Source of the DNA: CALDTK01 sp963837005 | GTDB lineage: Bacteria; Bacteroidota; Bacteroidia; Chitinophagales; Saprospiraceae | DNA length: 64,000 nt | Assembly: GCA_963837005.1 (NCBI GenBank) | Contig: CAWIMC010000001.1 | Coordinates: 1,116,001 to 1,180,000, forward strand | Reading direction: 5' to 3' | Part shown: positions 52,688 to 61,566 of the stretch, piece by piece | Layout of the letters: the number at the start of each line of letters is the position of its first letter | Position numbering within the stretch: position 1 is the first letter of the stretch | Notes under the pieces: generated by a model | What the model was told of the DNA's origin: nothing | Seen by the model: the letters and a program-made list of their open reading frames with translations, nothing else | The model's database searches: none | Program-made: the position numbers and the translations under genes

Positions 52688-54139
52688 CTAAAATTGAAAG
52701 TAGATAAACGCCGAGGCCGAGAAAACACCGAAGAGCGCGATTAACCACAGCACTCCCGCGAAGCTCGCCACCCGAAAGCCAGGGCTCGTCTCGACGAGTC
52801 TCCACAAGGTGATCCGCTCGTCGAGCAGCTCCACCGCGAGCAGCACACCAATCAAGAGCACACCCTTCAGTACGATAAATTTGTTGAGGATTGCCCCCGT
52901 GTTCCATCCTTCGCCCGAAAAGATGCCTCCGAGCACGCCGTGCGCAACGGTGAGTTGCTCGCCCATGGGGATATTAGGTGCCCCTGCGCGGAAGTATACC
53001 CACGCGACACACGTGAGGAAGTAGACGATAGCCACGTTGATGGGGACCTGCGCCCAGCGTGGGGCACCCACCACCGACCAAAAGCGCTGCCAGTAGGGTG
53101 ACAAGACCCGTCCGATGACCTGGTAGCTGCCGTGCAAGAAGCCCCAGAGCACAAACACCCAGGCCGCTCCGTGCCACAGGCCGCCGAGCAACATGGTGAT
53201 CATGAGGTTGCGCCACGTAAACCACTTCGAGCCGCGCGAGCCACCCAGAGGAATGTACAGGTAGTCGCGAAGCCAGCCCGACAGCGAAATGTGCCATCGT
53301 TGCCAAAATTCGGAGAAGTCCTGAGAGAAGTACGGTTTGTTGAAGTTGCGTGGGAAGTCGAAGCCCATAATGCGCGCGAGCCCGATTGCAATGTCCGAGT
53401 AGCCCGAAAAGTCGCAGTAGATCTGGAAGCTGTAAAACACCACCCCGATGGCGAGGTAAACCCCGCCATATAATTCCGGCCCGGCAAAACACTGGTCGAC
53501 GACCGGTGCGATCGCGTCCGCGATCGCTACTTTCTTAAAAAAACCCCAGATCACCTGCCCGAGCCCGACATTGAAGCGGTTCCACTCGAAGCGCTTGTCT
53601 TCGCCGAACTGATGAAGGAAATCACTCGCGCGCACGATCGGCCCGGCGACCAGCTGTGGGAAGAAGCTGATGAACGTGGCGAACCGCACGAAATCGTGCT
53701 CCACCGGGATCTGTCGTCGGTATACGTCAATGGAGTAGCTCATTGACTGGAAGGTGTAAAAGCTGATCCCAACCGGGAGAATGATGTTGAGAGTACTCAG
53801 CGAGCCATCGTAGCCGAGGCCGTGGAGACCAGCCGTAGCAGACTCGATAAAGAAGTTGAAGTATTTAAAGAACGCTAGAAACCCGAGGTTGGCGAACAGA
53901 CTAAGCTGTAAGAGGCGCTTGCGCCTGCTTTGATCGCTGGTCTTGTCCAGGGAAAGCCCGAGGTAATAGTCGATGCAGGTGCTCACCAAAATTAGGCTCA
54001 GGAAGCGCCAGTCCCAGGCCCCGTAAAAGACGTAGCTCGCCGACAGCATCACCCATAGCCGCACCCTTCCGCGTGTCGCGAAGTAGATCGGGAAGAACAG
54101 CCCGATGAAGACAAAAAAGATAACGGAGTTGAATACCAT
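52688..54139 (-). CDS. MBOAT family O-acyltransferase (AlgI-like)
   Basis: 483 residues, about eleven membrane helices. Conserved features: ILPVGISFYTFQSMSYSIDV, CDFSGYSDIAIGLARIMGF, FWQRWHISLSGWLRDYLYIP and the catalytic His323 in GGLWHGAAWVFVLWG. This is the AlgI/PatA branch, which moves acetyl groups across the membrane for O-acetylation of polysaccharide. SGNH genes flank it on both sides on the same strand. It implies the operon's product is an acetylated exopolysaccharide. Confidence 0.92.
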   Translation of the reverse strand: MVFNSVIFFVFIGLFFPIYFATRGRVRLWVMLSASYVFYGAWDWRFLSLILVSTCIDYYLGLSLDKTSDQSRRKRLLQLSLFANLGFLAFFKYFNFFIESATAGLHGLGYDGSLSTLNIILPVGISFYTFQSMSYSIDVYRRQIPVEHDFVRFATFISFFPQLVAGPIVRASDFLHQFGEDKRFEWNRFNVGLGQVIWGFFKKVAIADAIAPVVDQCFAGPELYGGVYLAIGVVFYSFQIYCDFSGYSDIAIGLARIMGFDFPRNFNKPYFSQDFSEFWQRWHISLSGWLRDYLYIPLGGSRGSKWFTWRNLMITMLLGGLWHGAAWVFVLWGFLHGSYQVIGRVLSPYWQRFWSVVGAPRWAQVPINVAIVYFLTCVAWVYFRAGAPNIPMGEQLTVAHGVLGGIFSGEGWNTGAILNKFIVLKGVLLIGVLLAVELLDERITLWRLVETSPGFRVASFAGVLWLIALFGVFSASAFIYFQF

Positions 54140-54163
54140 GCGTTCGGGGCCGACGAGCTTCGC

Positions 54164-54895
54164 CTATTGGGCAAAAGTCGTACCGCGCCGCAGCAGTGGC
54201 GCTAGGCCGCTAACCCATTTGCGGTAGCCTTCGCCCCGCAAGTGTACGCCATCGTCGGTGAGTTGGGAAGACAGTACACCGTCGATGCTGCCAATCGCCT
54301 GCGCTAGGTCGTACACCAGTACGCCTTCTCGCTCACCGAAGCCACGTATGGCCTCATTGAGAGCGGCTACGTTGTTGGCTTCGAGGCCCGTCCACCGCAC
54401 CTCGTTGCCGACGCCGGGGAGAGTACACACGATGACCCGACCGCCAAGCTCGGGCTTCAGCGTCGTAAACAAGAGGTGCAGCAGGCTGTCGTAGCCGACC
54501 GCCACCGCCTGCGGCGTATCGAACAGCAGGTCGTTGGTCCCAATCTGTAAGACGACTGTCGTCCCGGCGCGCATATCGAGCGTTTTGGCGAAAGCCGTTA
54601 AGTAGGGCAGTGTCGCCCCCGGGATACCCCGGTTGTGTACCGACAAAGCGCCAAACCACTCCCCCCACTCGCCATTCGCGACGTGACTATCCCCGAGCAG
54701 CACTACGCCCCCCTCGCGTTCGGGCAACAGTTCGAGTTGGCTCATCCGTTGCGTCAGCGTCGGCCAGGCCTCGTGTGTGTGGAGCCGGTGCATCGTGAAT
54801 CGCCATCCGCCGAGCCGGTGCATCGCCCAGGCCCCGGCCGTCAAGGCGACAAAGTTGATGGCGAGCGATAGTAAGAGCCAGTGTCGCGTCTGCAA
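54164..54895 (-). CDS. GDSL/SGNH hydrolase, membrane-anchored
   Basis: 243 residues. N-terminal helix LLLSLAINFVALTAGAWAMH anchors it. SGNH motifs: VVLLGDSHVANGEW (GDS), LQIGTNDLLFD (Gly/Asn block) and DDGVHLRGEGYRKW (catalytic Asp and His). It is likely an esterase or acetyltransferase acting on the glycan in the periplasm. It starts 3 bases after the upstream GT2 gene ends and lies 24 bases before the MBOAT gene. One exact antisense hairpin (54582) gives AFAKT. Confidence 0.85.
   Translation of the reverse strand: MQTRHWLLLSLAINFVALTAGAWAMHRLGGWRFTMHRLHTHEAWPTLTQRMSQLELLPEREGGVVLLGDSHVANGEWGEWFGALSVHNRGIPGATLPYLTAFAKTLDMRAGTTVVLQIGTNDLLFDTPQAVAVGYDSLLHLLFTTLKPELGGRVIVCTLPGVGNEVRWTGLEANNVAALNEAIRGFGEREGVLVYDLAQAIGSIDGVLSSQLTDDGVHLRGEGYRKWVSGLAPLLRRGTTFAQ
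54582..54596 (+). repeat. GTTTT-GNRA mini-hairpin, exact core
   Basis: Antisense in the SGNH gene; protein reads AFAKT. Confidence 0.9.
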
Positions 54896-54898
54896 GAC

Positions 54899-56134
54899 TT
54901 AGTTTTTAAGCACCTCCTCGATCGAGACGTTGACTTTGTGCTCGGTATGCTTGAAGTTCTTATCGGGGTTTCCCATCCTCAGCAGCGCAGTTACCTGTCG
55001 GGCCACGAAGAAAGGCACGCCGTAGAGGTTGGCCCAGAGCGCCTGTGGGGCCTTACTCAGGTAGAGCGTCCAGAGGATATTGGCTACGAATACGTACAGC
55101 GCCGCAAAGGTGCCCACCCCAGCCCAGAGCAAGAGGCTTTCGCCAAAACCCCACCCGAGGGCCACGCACAGTACCGCGATTAGTCCGCTCAGGGCAACAT
55201 GAATGAAAAGCGGGGGCGAGATCGTGACCAAACCGAAGAAAAATTGATTCCAACTCAGGCCAAACAGCCCGCGTCGCAGGATGCCTAGCGAATTAGGGAC
55301 ATTCTGGAAGTAGCTGTACAGCCAGCGACTGCGCTGCGTCTCGACGGCGTCCCCGTCAGAAACCTTCTCGTCGAAGATGATCGCGTTCCAAGCGTACGCG
55401 ATTTCGTGATTGTCTCGGAGTAGAAAATTTTGGAGAATCTTGTCCTCCTGGAGCATCTTCTTCCATTTCTCCTTCCCGGCCGTGATGTCTGGTCCGTGGA
55501 GATAGGCCCAGTACAGTTCACGCTCGACGGCCATACCCGATCCCGAGATGACCGCACTCGACCCGACACGGTAGGCTCCGAAACGCTCGATGTAGTTTTT
55601 GTAAAACTCTCCAACGGCGTCGGCGGCCGCAATCGGGGAGTCGATATTCTTCGCGGTACGCTGCCCCTGGATCGCGAGGTAGCCCGCATTGGCGTACTGG
55701 TTGAGCTCCTCGAGGAACTTCGGATGCGCGAGATTGTCGGCATCACACACCACCACGTAGTCGTGCGCCCGTTCGAAGGCCTCCATCGCGTAGATGAGGC
55801 TCTTGGCTTTGAGGTTGAGGGCTGGCTTAGGCTGCAGTACGACGACGCGAGGGTCGGCGAAGCGGAAGGTCACCTCGGGGCAATTGTCGGCCACGAGATA
55901 GACCTTGAATTTGGCGTGCGTCTGCCGGAGGAGACTCTCGATGAGCGGACGGGTAATCTCCGCGTTGCGGTAAGCGGTAATCACGACCCCGAAGTCAAAC
56001 GTTCGATGCGGGCCGGTGGCCTCCGTGCGCTCACGGCCCCGGAGTGCCGTGGCGAGCGTCGTCAGAAAAGGCAGGACGAGAAAAAAGACACAAAATGCCG
56101 CGAGCGCCAGCAAAACGTAGGTGAGCGGGGTCAT
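54899..56134 (-). CDS. Membrane glycosyltransferase family 2
   Basis: 411 residues. One N-terminal membrane helix, a GT2 domain with FGVVITAYRNAEITRPLIES, VVCDADNLAHPKFLEELNQY and the QxxRW motif in VETQRSRWLYSY, then three or four C-terminal helices. The architecture is that of a processive or polyprenyl-linked polysaccharide synthase. It probably extends the exopolysaccharide repeat. One exact sense hairpin at 55135 is read as GFGES. Confidence 0.87.
   Translation of the reverse strand: MTPLTYVLLALAAFCVFFLVLPFLTTLATALRGRERTEATGPHRTFDFGVVITAYRNAEITRPLIESLLRQTHAKFKVYLVADNCPEVTFRFADPRVVVLQPKPALNLKAKSLIYAMEAFERAHDYVVVCDADNLAHPKFLEELNQYANAGYLAIQGQRTAKNIDSPIAAADAVGEFYKNYIERFGAYRVGSSAVISGSGMAVERELYWAYLHGPDITAGKEKWKKMLQEDKILQNFLLRDNHEIAYAWNAIIFDEKVSDGDAVETQRSRWLYSYFQNVPNSLGILRRGLFGLSWNQFFFGLVTISPPLFIHVALSGLIAVLCVALGWGFGESLLLWAGVGTFAALYVFVANILWTLYLSKAPQALWANLYGVPFFVARQVTALLRMGNPDKNFKHTEHKVNVSIEEVLKN
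55135..55149 (-). repeat. GTTTT-GNRA mini-hairpin, exact core
   Basis: Sense in the membrane GT2 gene, read GFGES. Confidence 0.9.
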
Positions 56135-56176
56135 TAAAGTAGTGTGTGTAAAGTGTGTGATGAGCGGCGCGAAAAG

Positions 56177-57175
56177 CTAGGACTCCGCAGCGTGGAGCGC
56201 GACCGGCGGTGAGGTCGGTCGCAGAAACGGCGGCAGGCCTGGATCGCTGGCTACGGTTGGCTGATCCCGGAACGCTTCCCAGAGTGCGCGAACGTGCTGT
56301 TTTCGACCCGCGAGAAAATGGCGAACCCCGTGCACCGGTAGTACTCCCATCAGGTAAAACGCTCCGAAGAGACCGCCCTGTAAGGCGCTTTTGTTACGTC
56401 TTACGTACAAAATGCGCGAACGGTTGATCCAGTAGGTCTTGAATGCGCTGTCCACCCCTGTACTGACGCTCTCGCGGTGCCAGACAGCGCGGTCGGCATC
56501 GAGCGCAATGTCGAAGCCTGCCGCTCGGATGTTGTCGCACCAGTCGAGTTCTTCGTAGTAAAGAAAAAAGCCCTCTTCCAGCAGGCCAACTTTGTCGAGA
56601 ACAGCGCGACTCACGAGCATAGCGGCACCGTGTGTAAATTCGACGGGCTGTAAGCCGGTGCCTTGCGCTCCTGCCGCCTCACCGCGCAGCAGGGTCTGGT
56701 TGCGCCCCGTCCAGCCACTCACACGCGTAGCCCCGGCATACTGGATGGTGGGCTTGCTCGTCGTCTGGGGGTAGTCGTAGATGACCGGGCTTACGGCACC
56801 CAGTCGAGGGTTTTCGCGAAAGCGTCCGAGCAGGCCTTCGAGGAGCCCAGGGTCAACGAGCGCATCGTTGTTGAGCAAAAACACGTACTCGGACTTGCAC
56901 TGCGCGATGGCGAGGTTGTTGCCACCGGCGAAGCCCAAATTTTGCTCCGAGCGGATGGTGTTGATCCAGGGGTAGGCTTTCGCCAAAACCGCCGACCCAT
57001 CTTCTTTACTGGCGTTATCGACCACCCACACCTCACACCAGGCAGGTAGACCAGCGCGCTGAAGGCTCTCCAGCATGTCGGCGGTCAGTGCGGTTTGGTT
57101 GTAGTTGACCGAGACAATCGCAACCGACACATCAGGCACCCCTTCGGACGGGCTCGTGACGCTAGACATTCGCAT
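56177..57175 (-). CDS. Glycosyltransferase family 2 (rhamnosyltransferase-like)
   Basis: 332 residues. GT-A motifs: VSIVSVNYNQTALTADMLES, FLLNNDALVDPGLLEGLLGR (DxD-like) and FFLYYEELDWCDNIRAAGFD, which is typical of rhamnosyltransferase-type enzymes. One short hydrophobic stretch near the C-terminus may contact the membrane. It adds a sugar to the lipid-linked repeat unit begun by the transferase whose gene overlaps it by 14 bases. Hairpins: CGC/GCG variant (56810, antisense) and exact copy (56975, VLAKA). Confidence 0.88.
   Translation of the reverse strand: MRMSSVTSPSEGVPDVSVAIVSVNYNQTALTADMLESLQRAGLPAWCEVWVVDNASKEDGSAVLAKAYPWINTIRSEQNLGFAGGNNLAIAQCKSEYVFLLNNDALVDPGLLEGLLGRFRENPRLGAVSPVIYDYPQTTSKPTIQYAGATRVSGWTGRNQTLLRGEAAGAQGTGLQPVEFTHGAAMLVSRAVLDKVGLLEEGFFLYYEELDWCDNIRAAGFDIALDADRAVWHRESVSTGVDSAFKTYWINRSRILYVRRNKSALQGGLFGAFYLMGVLPVHGVRHFLAGRKQHVRALWEAFRDQPTVASDPGLPPFLRPTSPPVALHAAES
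56810..56824 (+). repeat. GTTTT-GNRA mini-hairpin, stem CGC/GCG
   Basis: GTTTTCGCGAAAGCG; antisense in the rhamnosyltransferase-like gene; protein reads RFREN. Confidence 0.75.
56975..56989 (-). repeat. GTTTT-GNRA mini-hairpin, exact core
   Basis: Sense in the rhamnosyltransferase-like gene, read VLAKA. Confidence 0.9.
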
Positions 57176-58226
57176 CCTGCTTCATGGCACCGAAGGTCTT
57201 GAAGAGGATCTTGAGGTCTTCGAGCGCGCTGTAGCTGCGGGCGTATTCGATGTCGAGCGTCATGCGGGAGGCGACATCCATGGTATCCTTCCCGCGGCCG
57301 GAGGTCTGCCACTTGCCCGTAATGCCCGCAGGCGCTAAGAATCTCTCGCTCCAGTCCTCACTCGTGAGTTGTTCGGCTTCCCGGAGCGGAAGGGGGCGAT
57401 TGCCGACGATGCTCATGTCCCCGCGCAAGACATTGAACAGTTGTGGGAGCTCGTCTAAGGAGGTGTTGCGAATGAGGCGACCGATCCACGTGACGCGGGG
57501 GTCGTTTTTGACTTTGAGGAACACTCCATCGCTGCCGTACTGGTTGAGGGCCATAAGTTGGTCAACCTGGCGATCAGCACCCGGCACCATCGAGCGAAAC
57601 TTGAGGAAGTCGAACTTCGCGTACCCTGTACCGATGCGTTTGGAGCGGTAGATAATGGCACCGGAGCTCGTGAGCTTGATCGCGATGGCGATCAGGAGCA
57701 TCGGCAAAGCGAAAAATGCAATGGCCCCGAGGGCGAACACGATGTCGAATACACGTTTGCCACGAGGTATAGCGAAGACGTCCTCGGTAGCGGCGGGTTC
57801 GCATTCGTCGAGGAGGAAAAGGCGGTACTCTCTAATTTGGGTGATGCGGGTACGAAGGACCCGCCAGGAGACGGGGGCGCGGTAGCAGTCGTCGACACCG
57901 TTGCGTAGAAAAGTTGGACCGTGCTGCCGACCGGTACGGTCGATCGCGATTACGGGAACGTTGCAGAGTTCGGGGTCGCGGCGGAGGTTATGCACGAAGA
58001 GGAAGCCCTCGCGGCTCAGCAGGTCAGCATCGCAAATGACGGCCTTCGAGTCCCGTAAGGCCGGGTCCTGTTCCTCCAGGTAGCGGAAGGCCTTGAAGGT
58101 GGAATCGAAGAGTGTGATGTCGAGGTCGTCGTCCTGCGACAGGTCCTCGACGGAGGTTTCGATGTTGCCGGTGAGCCCCACGATGACCACCTCTACCTCC
58201 GCAGATAGAACGTCGTATAATGTCAT
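57162..58226 (-). CDS. Polyprenyl-phosphate sugar-1-phosphate transferase with N-terminal receiver-like domain
   Basis: About 354 residues from ATG at 58226 (a GTG at 58250 is possible). Residues 1-135 look like a response-regulator receiver fold: DITLFDSTFKAFRYLEEQDP, AVICDADLLSREGFLFVHNL, VPVIAIDRTGRQHGPTFL. The second part is a WbaP/PglC-type catalytic domain: KRVFDIVFALGAIAFFALPM helix, FDFLKFRSMVPGADRQVDQL, RNTSLDELPQLFNVLRGDMS, IVGNRPLPLREAE. It starts exopolysaccharide synthesis by loading the first sugar phosphate. A fused receiver is unusual and suggests direct control of initiation. Confidence 0.86.
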   Translation of the reverse strand: MTLYDVLSAEVEVVIVGLTGNIETSVEDLSQDDDLDITLFDSTFKAFRYLEEQDPALRDSKAVICDADLLSREGFLFVHNLRRDPELCNVPVIAIDRTGRQHGPTFLRNGVDDCYRAPVSWRVLRTRITQIREYRLFLLDECEPAATEDVFAIPRGKRVFDIVFALGAIAFFALPMLLIAIAIKLTSSGAIIYRSKRIGTGYAKFDFLKFRSMVPGADRQVDQLMALNQYGSDGVFLKVKNDPRVTWIGRLIRNTSLDELPQLFNVLRGDMSIVGNRPLPLREAEQLTSEDWSERFLAPAGITGKWQTSGRGKDTMDVASRMTLDIEYARSYSALEDLKILFKTFGAMKQDANV

Positions 58227-58294
58227 GCGCCTGTTGAATGTGGGGGGCACGGAAAAGAAGGTGTTTGTGAAGGCCAGTTGCCCGACTACGTGAC

Positions 58295-58696
58295 TTAGGC
58301 GGCCTGCAGGTGAACGTGGCCTGAGATGACCTCGGCGAGGGCACCGAGTACCTCCTCGGGGTTGTAGGGTTTGGAGAAAATGTGCTCGATACCAATCGAA
58401 TTGCAGCGCTCAATGACACTGGCGTCGACCCGGGAGGTCAGCGCTACGACGGGGAGATCGCGGAACAAGCCACTGAAATGAAGATTCTGAGCGACCTGCC
58501 AGCCGGAGACCCCGGGCATCTCTAGGTCGAGGAGGAGAGCGTCGGTGTGGTTGCCCGCCTGTAGCCACCGCAGCGCCTGGATTCCAGTAGGGAGAGCCGT
58601 GACATTGTAGTGTCGCGACAACCAACTGAGAAGAAAGCGTCGGAATACGGGATGGTCTTCGAGGACGAGAATGTGTGGTGTAGAGTTTTGGTCCAT
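58295..58696 (-). CDS. Stand-alone receiver-domain response regulator
   Basis: 133 residues, one receiver domain only. Acidic residues in ILVLEDHPVFRRFLLSW, phospho-acceptor Asp in DALLLDLEMPGVSGW, Thr/Ser in VALTSRVD, Lys in IFSKPYNPEEVLG. No output domain. It lies first in the exopolysaccharide operon, 68 bases before the receiver-fused transferase; it may relay signals to it. The partner kinase is not in the window. Confidence 0.88.
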   Translation of the reverse strand: MDQNSTPHILVLEDHPVFRRFLLSWLSRHYNVTALPTGIQALRWLQAGNHTDALLLDLEMPGVSGWQVAQNLHFSGLFRDLPVVALTSRVDASVIERCNSIGIEHIFSKPYNPEEVLGALAEVISGHVHLQAA

Positions 58697-59162
58697 GGGA
58701 TTGTCTTGTGGGAATTGCCTTTAACTGCCTGTAGGTTCACGACCGGGACGGGACGCTGTAGTGATACCCACAAATATAGTCCGTCTGGCTGTTTTCTGCC
58801 ATCACCACCCCGTGCCCTACATGCGGTATAGTTTCCACGCGCTACAGACTTATCAATGTATATGGACCTACACTACAGCGTTTTTTTCGGAGATCTCCGC
58901 GATTTTACCCTGTATTAGTTAGTCAAAGTGAGGGGAAAGCTCACCTGTCGGAACTCGGATGCGTGGTAGCACAACTGCAATCCTTTGAAACACTTGCCAT
59001 AGGCAGCCCGAACGAGTTTAAGATTGCATAAATTTTGCCAAAGTTTAACATCGCGTGCCAGGGTGCTCGTATTCGATACCCCGCCTCTGGCGCAGACGGC
59101 ATTTGGCCACATACTTGCAGGAAATGCACTGCTACCTTGCTGCCCGTCTACACGTAGCCCGC
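58697..59162. other. 466-base intergenic region between divergent polysaccharide genes
   Basis: This stretch separates two divergent transcription units and should hold promoters for both. It is more AT-rich than its surroundings at about 58840-59060. I see no open frame with recognisable motifs and no clear Bacteroidota -33/-7 pair that I would defend. Confidence 0.5.
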
Positions 59163-60374
59163 ATGACTCCCCTCCTCGAAATCACCTTCTGGTGCGCGCT
59201 GGCCACCATCTTCTACAGCTACTTTGGGTACGGCGTTCACCTGTGGCTCTTACGTAAGGTGTGGTCCGGGGCAAGCCGCCACCAGGCCCCGTCCCTACAC
59301 ACCGACGAGGACTGTCCCGAGGTCGCCCTCCTCATTGCCGCCTGGAACGAAGAAGACTTCATTACGGAGAAATTGCTCGATACGCAAGCCCTCGACTACC
59401 CCGCCAACAAACTCACCGTCTACCTCATCACCGACGGGACCACAGATCGCACCGTCGACATCGCGCGGGCGTTCGAGATGGGTCCTGGTAGAAAGTTGAT
59501 TGTCGAGCACCGCGACGGGCGCAGCGGCAAGCAGGCCGCCATAGATCGGGTCCTCCCGACGGTGACCGCCCCGATCGTCGTGTTCACCGACGCCAACACC
59601 TACCTAAACCGGGAGGCGATCCGCAATCTCGTACGGCACTACAAAGAACCCAACACCGCTGCGGTAGCGGGTGAGAAACGCATTATGCGCAAGGCCGTAG
59701 ACGCCGCCGCCGGCACTGGCGAGGGGCTTTACTGGCGAATCGAATCTACCCTCAAGCGCTGGGACTCCGAGTTCCATACGGTCGTTGGTGCCGCAGGCGA
59801 ACTGTTTAGCGTCCGCAGAGCGCTCCTCCCCGCGGTGCCCCCGGGCATCCTCGTGGAGGACTTCTACATGACCATGAAGTTATGTGAGGCCGGCTACCGC
59901 GTGGCATACGCCCCGGATGCCTACGCCGAAGAAACCTCGAGCGCCAATGTTGCGGAGGAGATGAAACGCAAGGTCCGCATCGCGGCCGGAGGCCTCCAGG
60001 CCGCTTCGCTCCTTACTGGTTTACTCAATCCCTTCCGCGACTGGCGACTTACGTTTCAGTACGTCGGGCACCGATTGCTGCGGTGGACGATTGGTCCGCT
60101 GCTTATCCCTGTCGTCCTCGTGCTCAACGTGGTCTTAGCCTACTCCCTCGGGGGGGTGTATACTTTACTACTTGCCACTCAGGGGCTCTTCTACCTCGCG
60201 GCGCTCGTCGGGTGGGTGCTCGAATCGAAGGCCATCCGTTTCAAGGCCCTTTTCGTGCCGATGTACTTCACCATGATGAACGTGGCCGTCTTCCGGGGAT
60301 TCGCCCGTCTCCTAAAGCGTGAACAGTCGGTCAATTGGGAAAAGGCGAAGCGGGCGCCCGTCACCAGCACGTAG
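59163..60374 (+). CDS. Glycosyltransferase family 2 (membrane)
   Basis: 403 residues from ATG at 59163; an in-frame extension to 59055 is hydrophilic and unlikely. An N-terminal helix (FWCALATIFYSYFGYG), GT2 motifs (CPEVALLIAAWNEEDFITEK, VVFTDANTYLNREAIRNLVR, EDFYMTMKLCEAGYRVAYAP) and three C-terminal helices. It is divergent from the exopolysaccharide operon and may contribute a further sugar. An exact hairpin at 60385 follows its stop. Confidence 0.86.
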   Translation: MTPLLEITFWCALATIFYSYFGYGVHLWLLRKVWSGASRHQAPSLHTDEDCPEVALLIAAWNEEDFITEKLLDTQALDYPANKLTVYLITDGTTDRTVDIARAFEMGPGRKLIVEHRDGRSGKQAAIDRVLPTVTAPIVVFTDANTYLNREAIRNLVRHYKEPNTAAVAGEKRIMRKAVDAAAGTGEGLYWRIESTLKRWDSEFHTVVGAAGELFSVRRALLPAVPPGILVEDFYMTMKLCEAGYRVAYAPDAYAEETSSANVAEEMKRKVRIAAGGLQAASLLTGLLNPFRDWRLTFQYVGHRLLRWTIGPLLIPVVLVLNVVLAYSLGGVYTLLLATQGLFYLAALVGWVLESKAIRFKALFVPMYFTMMNVAVFRGFARLLKREQSVNWEKAKRAPVTST

Positions 60375-60384
60375 GCCACCCTAA

Positions 60385-60399
60385 GTTTTGGCGAAAGCC
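60385..60399 (+). repeat. GTTTT-GNRA mini-hairpin, exact core
   Basis: Intergenic, in the 28-base gap between convergent GT2 and acyltransferase genes. Confidence 0.9.
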
Positions 60400-60402
60400 T
60401 AG

Positions 60403-61566
60403 CTAGTGTCGCGCACCGTCGTCGTGTCCCGATGCATTTGGCCGCGGCACCTCGCCCCCGAGTCTACTCGCAAAGAGTAAAATCGGTAGCCAACCTATAA
60501 TTGGGAGGTAGTAGCTGATTAGCCAGGGCTGGCGGGTGATGATCCGGAATACCGACATCCCTCCCAGACGTAAATCGACATCGCAGTGCCCCCCACGCAC
60601 GCACCGCCGCTCGAACTCCCAAAACAACAGCGGCCATCCGATCGGAAGCCAGAGCGGAAAAAGCCTGTAGTTGCGACGCAGCTGTCGCCAAAACGAACGC
60701 CACCCAAAAGGCGAACGCCCGTACATCTCCTCGGCCTCCTCGAGCTCACCCTGCAGTCTCGCCTGTAATCGCTCGCGGATCTGGCCGATCTCCATCTCGC
60801 TGACCTCGTCAGGATCGGTATCCGTCAAGGTTTGCCAGGCGATGCGCGATTTCCGCACGAAGGTGAGGTTGGCAGGAAACGCCATGTAAAACACCCAGGG
60901 CTGGAGTAAAATCAAGGGCAGCAGCACCGTGAGTGGGAGAAAAGGCAGGCCGAGCAGGCGCTTGCCGACACGGTTGAGGGTCTGCGACCGGTAGGCGAAA
61001 GGGTGTATATACTCGGCGTTGATGCTCGCGAAGTGCACGATGTCGGTGCGGTGCTTGAGCGCCATCCGCACCACCGAACTGCTCACTCGCTGGAGGTTGT
61101 AGCGCTTGTCGAAGCCCTTCCCAATACCGCCAAGTCCCTCTGGGTAAATGAGTACGTGCCCCTCGCGCAGCTGCATCGCGGCCTCGAAATTTTTAAACGT
61201 CGCCTCGATCCCTCCCGATCGCGTCAGGATGTTAGGGACTTGGTAGATGCTCAGCAACCCGACCCTCGTGAAGAAAGGCGTAATCAGCGTCCGCAAGGTC
61301 TTGTCGTACTCGTAATCGAAGCGCCGGAAGAGCATCGCCACGAAGGCGACAGCATCCCAGGGCATCGCCATGCCGGAGTGGTTGCTAACGAAGATGAGCG
61401 GAACCTCGGGGTTGTTGCGCTCCTCCCACTGGTCGAAGCCGACCAGGCGCGTGCGGAAGTACACGTCGTTGAGGAGGTTGAGCACCTGGCGCGTGAACGC
61501 CTCGCTCACGCGCAGGTCGAAGCGGTCGATCTCGGCTAGTCTGTCGCGCTGGGTGTCTACCGCCAT
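60403..61566 (-). CDS. PlsC-type 1-acyl-glycerol-phosphate acyltransferase family protein
   Basis: 387 residues. Acyltransferase motifs: FVSNHSGMAMPWDAVAFVAM (HxxxxD) and LIYPEGLGGIGKGFDKRYN (EGxxG). A hydrophobic pair lies in the centre (LPFLPLTVLLPLILLQPWVF) and another near the C-terminus. It transfers an acyl chain to a phospholipid precursor or a related alcohol. It overlaps the GlcD-type gene stop (TAATG at 61564-61568), so the two are coupled. Confidence 0.86.
   Translation of the reverse strand: MAVDTQRDRLAEIDRFDLRVSEAFTRQVLNLLNDVYFRTRLVGFDQWEERNNPEVPLIFVSNHSGMAMPWDAVAFVAMLFRRFDYEYDKTLRTLITPFFTRVGLLSIYQVPNILTRSGGIEATFKNFEAAMQLREGHVLIYPEGLGGIGKGFDKRYNLQRVSSSVVRMALKHRTDIVHFASINAEYIHPFAYRSQTLNRVGKRLLGLPFLPLTVLLPLILLQPWVFYMAFPANLTFVRKSRIAWQTLTDTDPDEVSEMEIGQIRERLQARLQGELEEAEEMYGRSPFGWRSFWRQLRRNYRLFPLWLPIGWPLLFWEFERRCVRGGHCDVDLRLGGMSVFRIITRQPWLISYYLPIIGWLPILLFASRLGGEVPRPNASGHDDGARH

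Noticed and set aside
58840..59060. A Bacteroidota-type promoter (TTG / TAnnTTTG) upstream of the GT2 gene
   Set aside because: Partial matches such as TAAATTTTG occur, but no pair has the right spacing.
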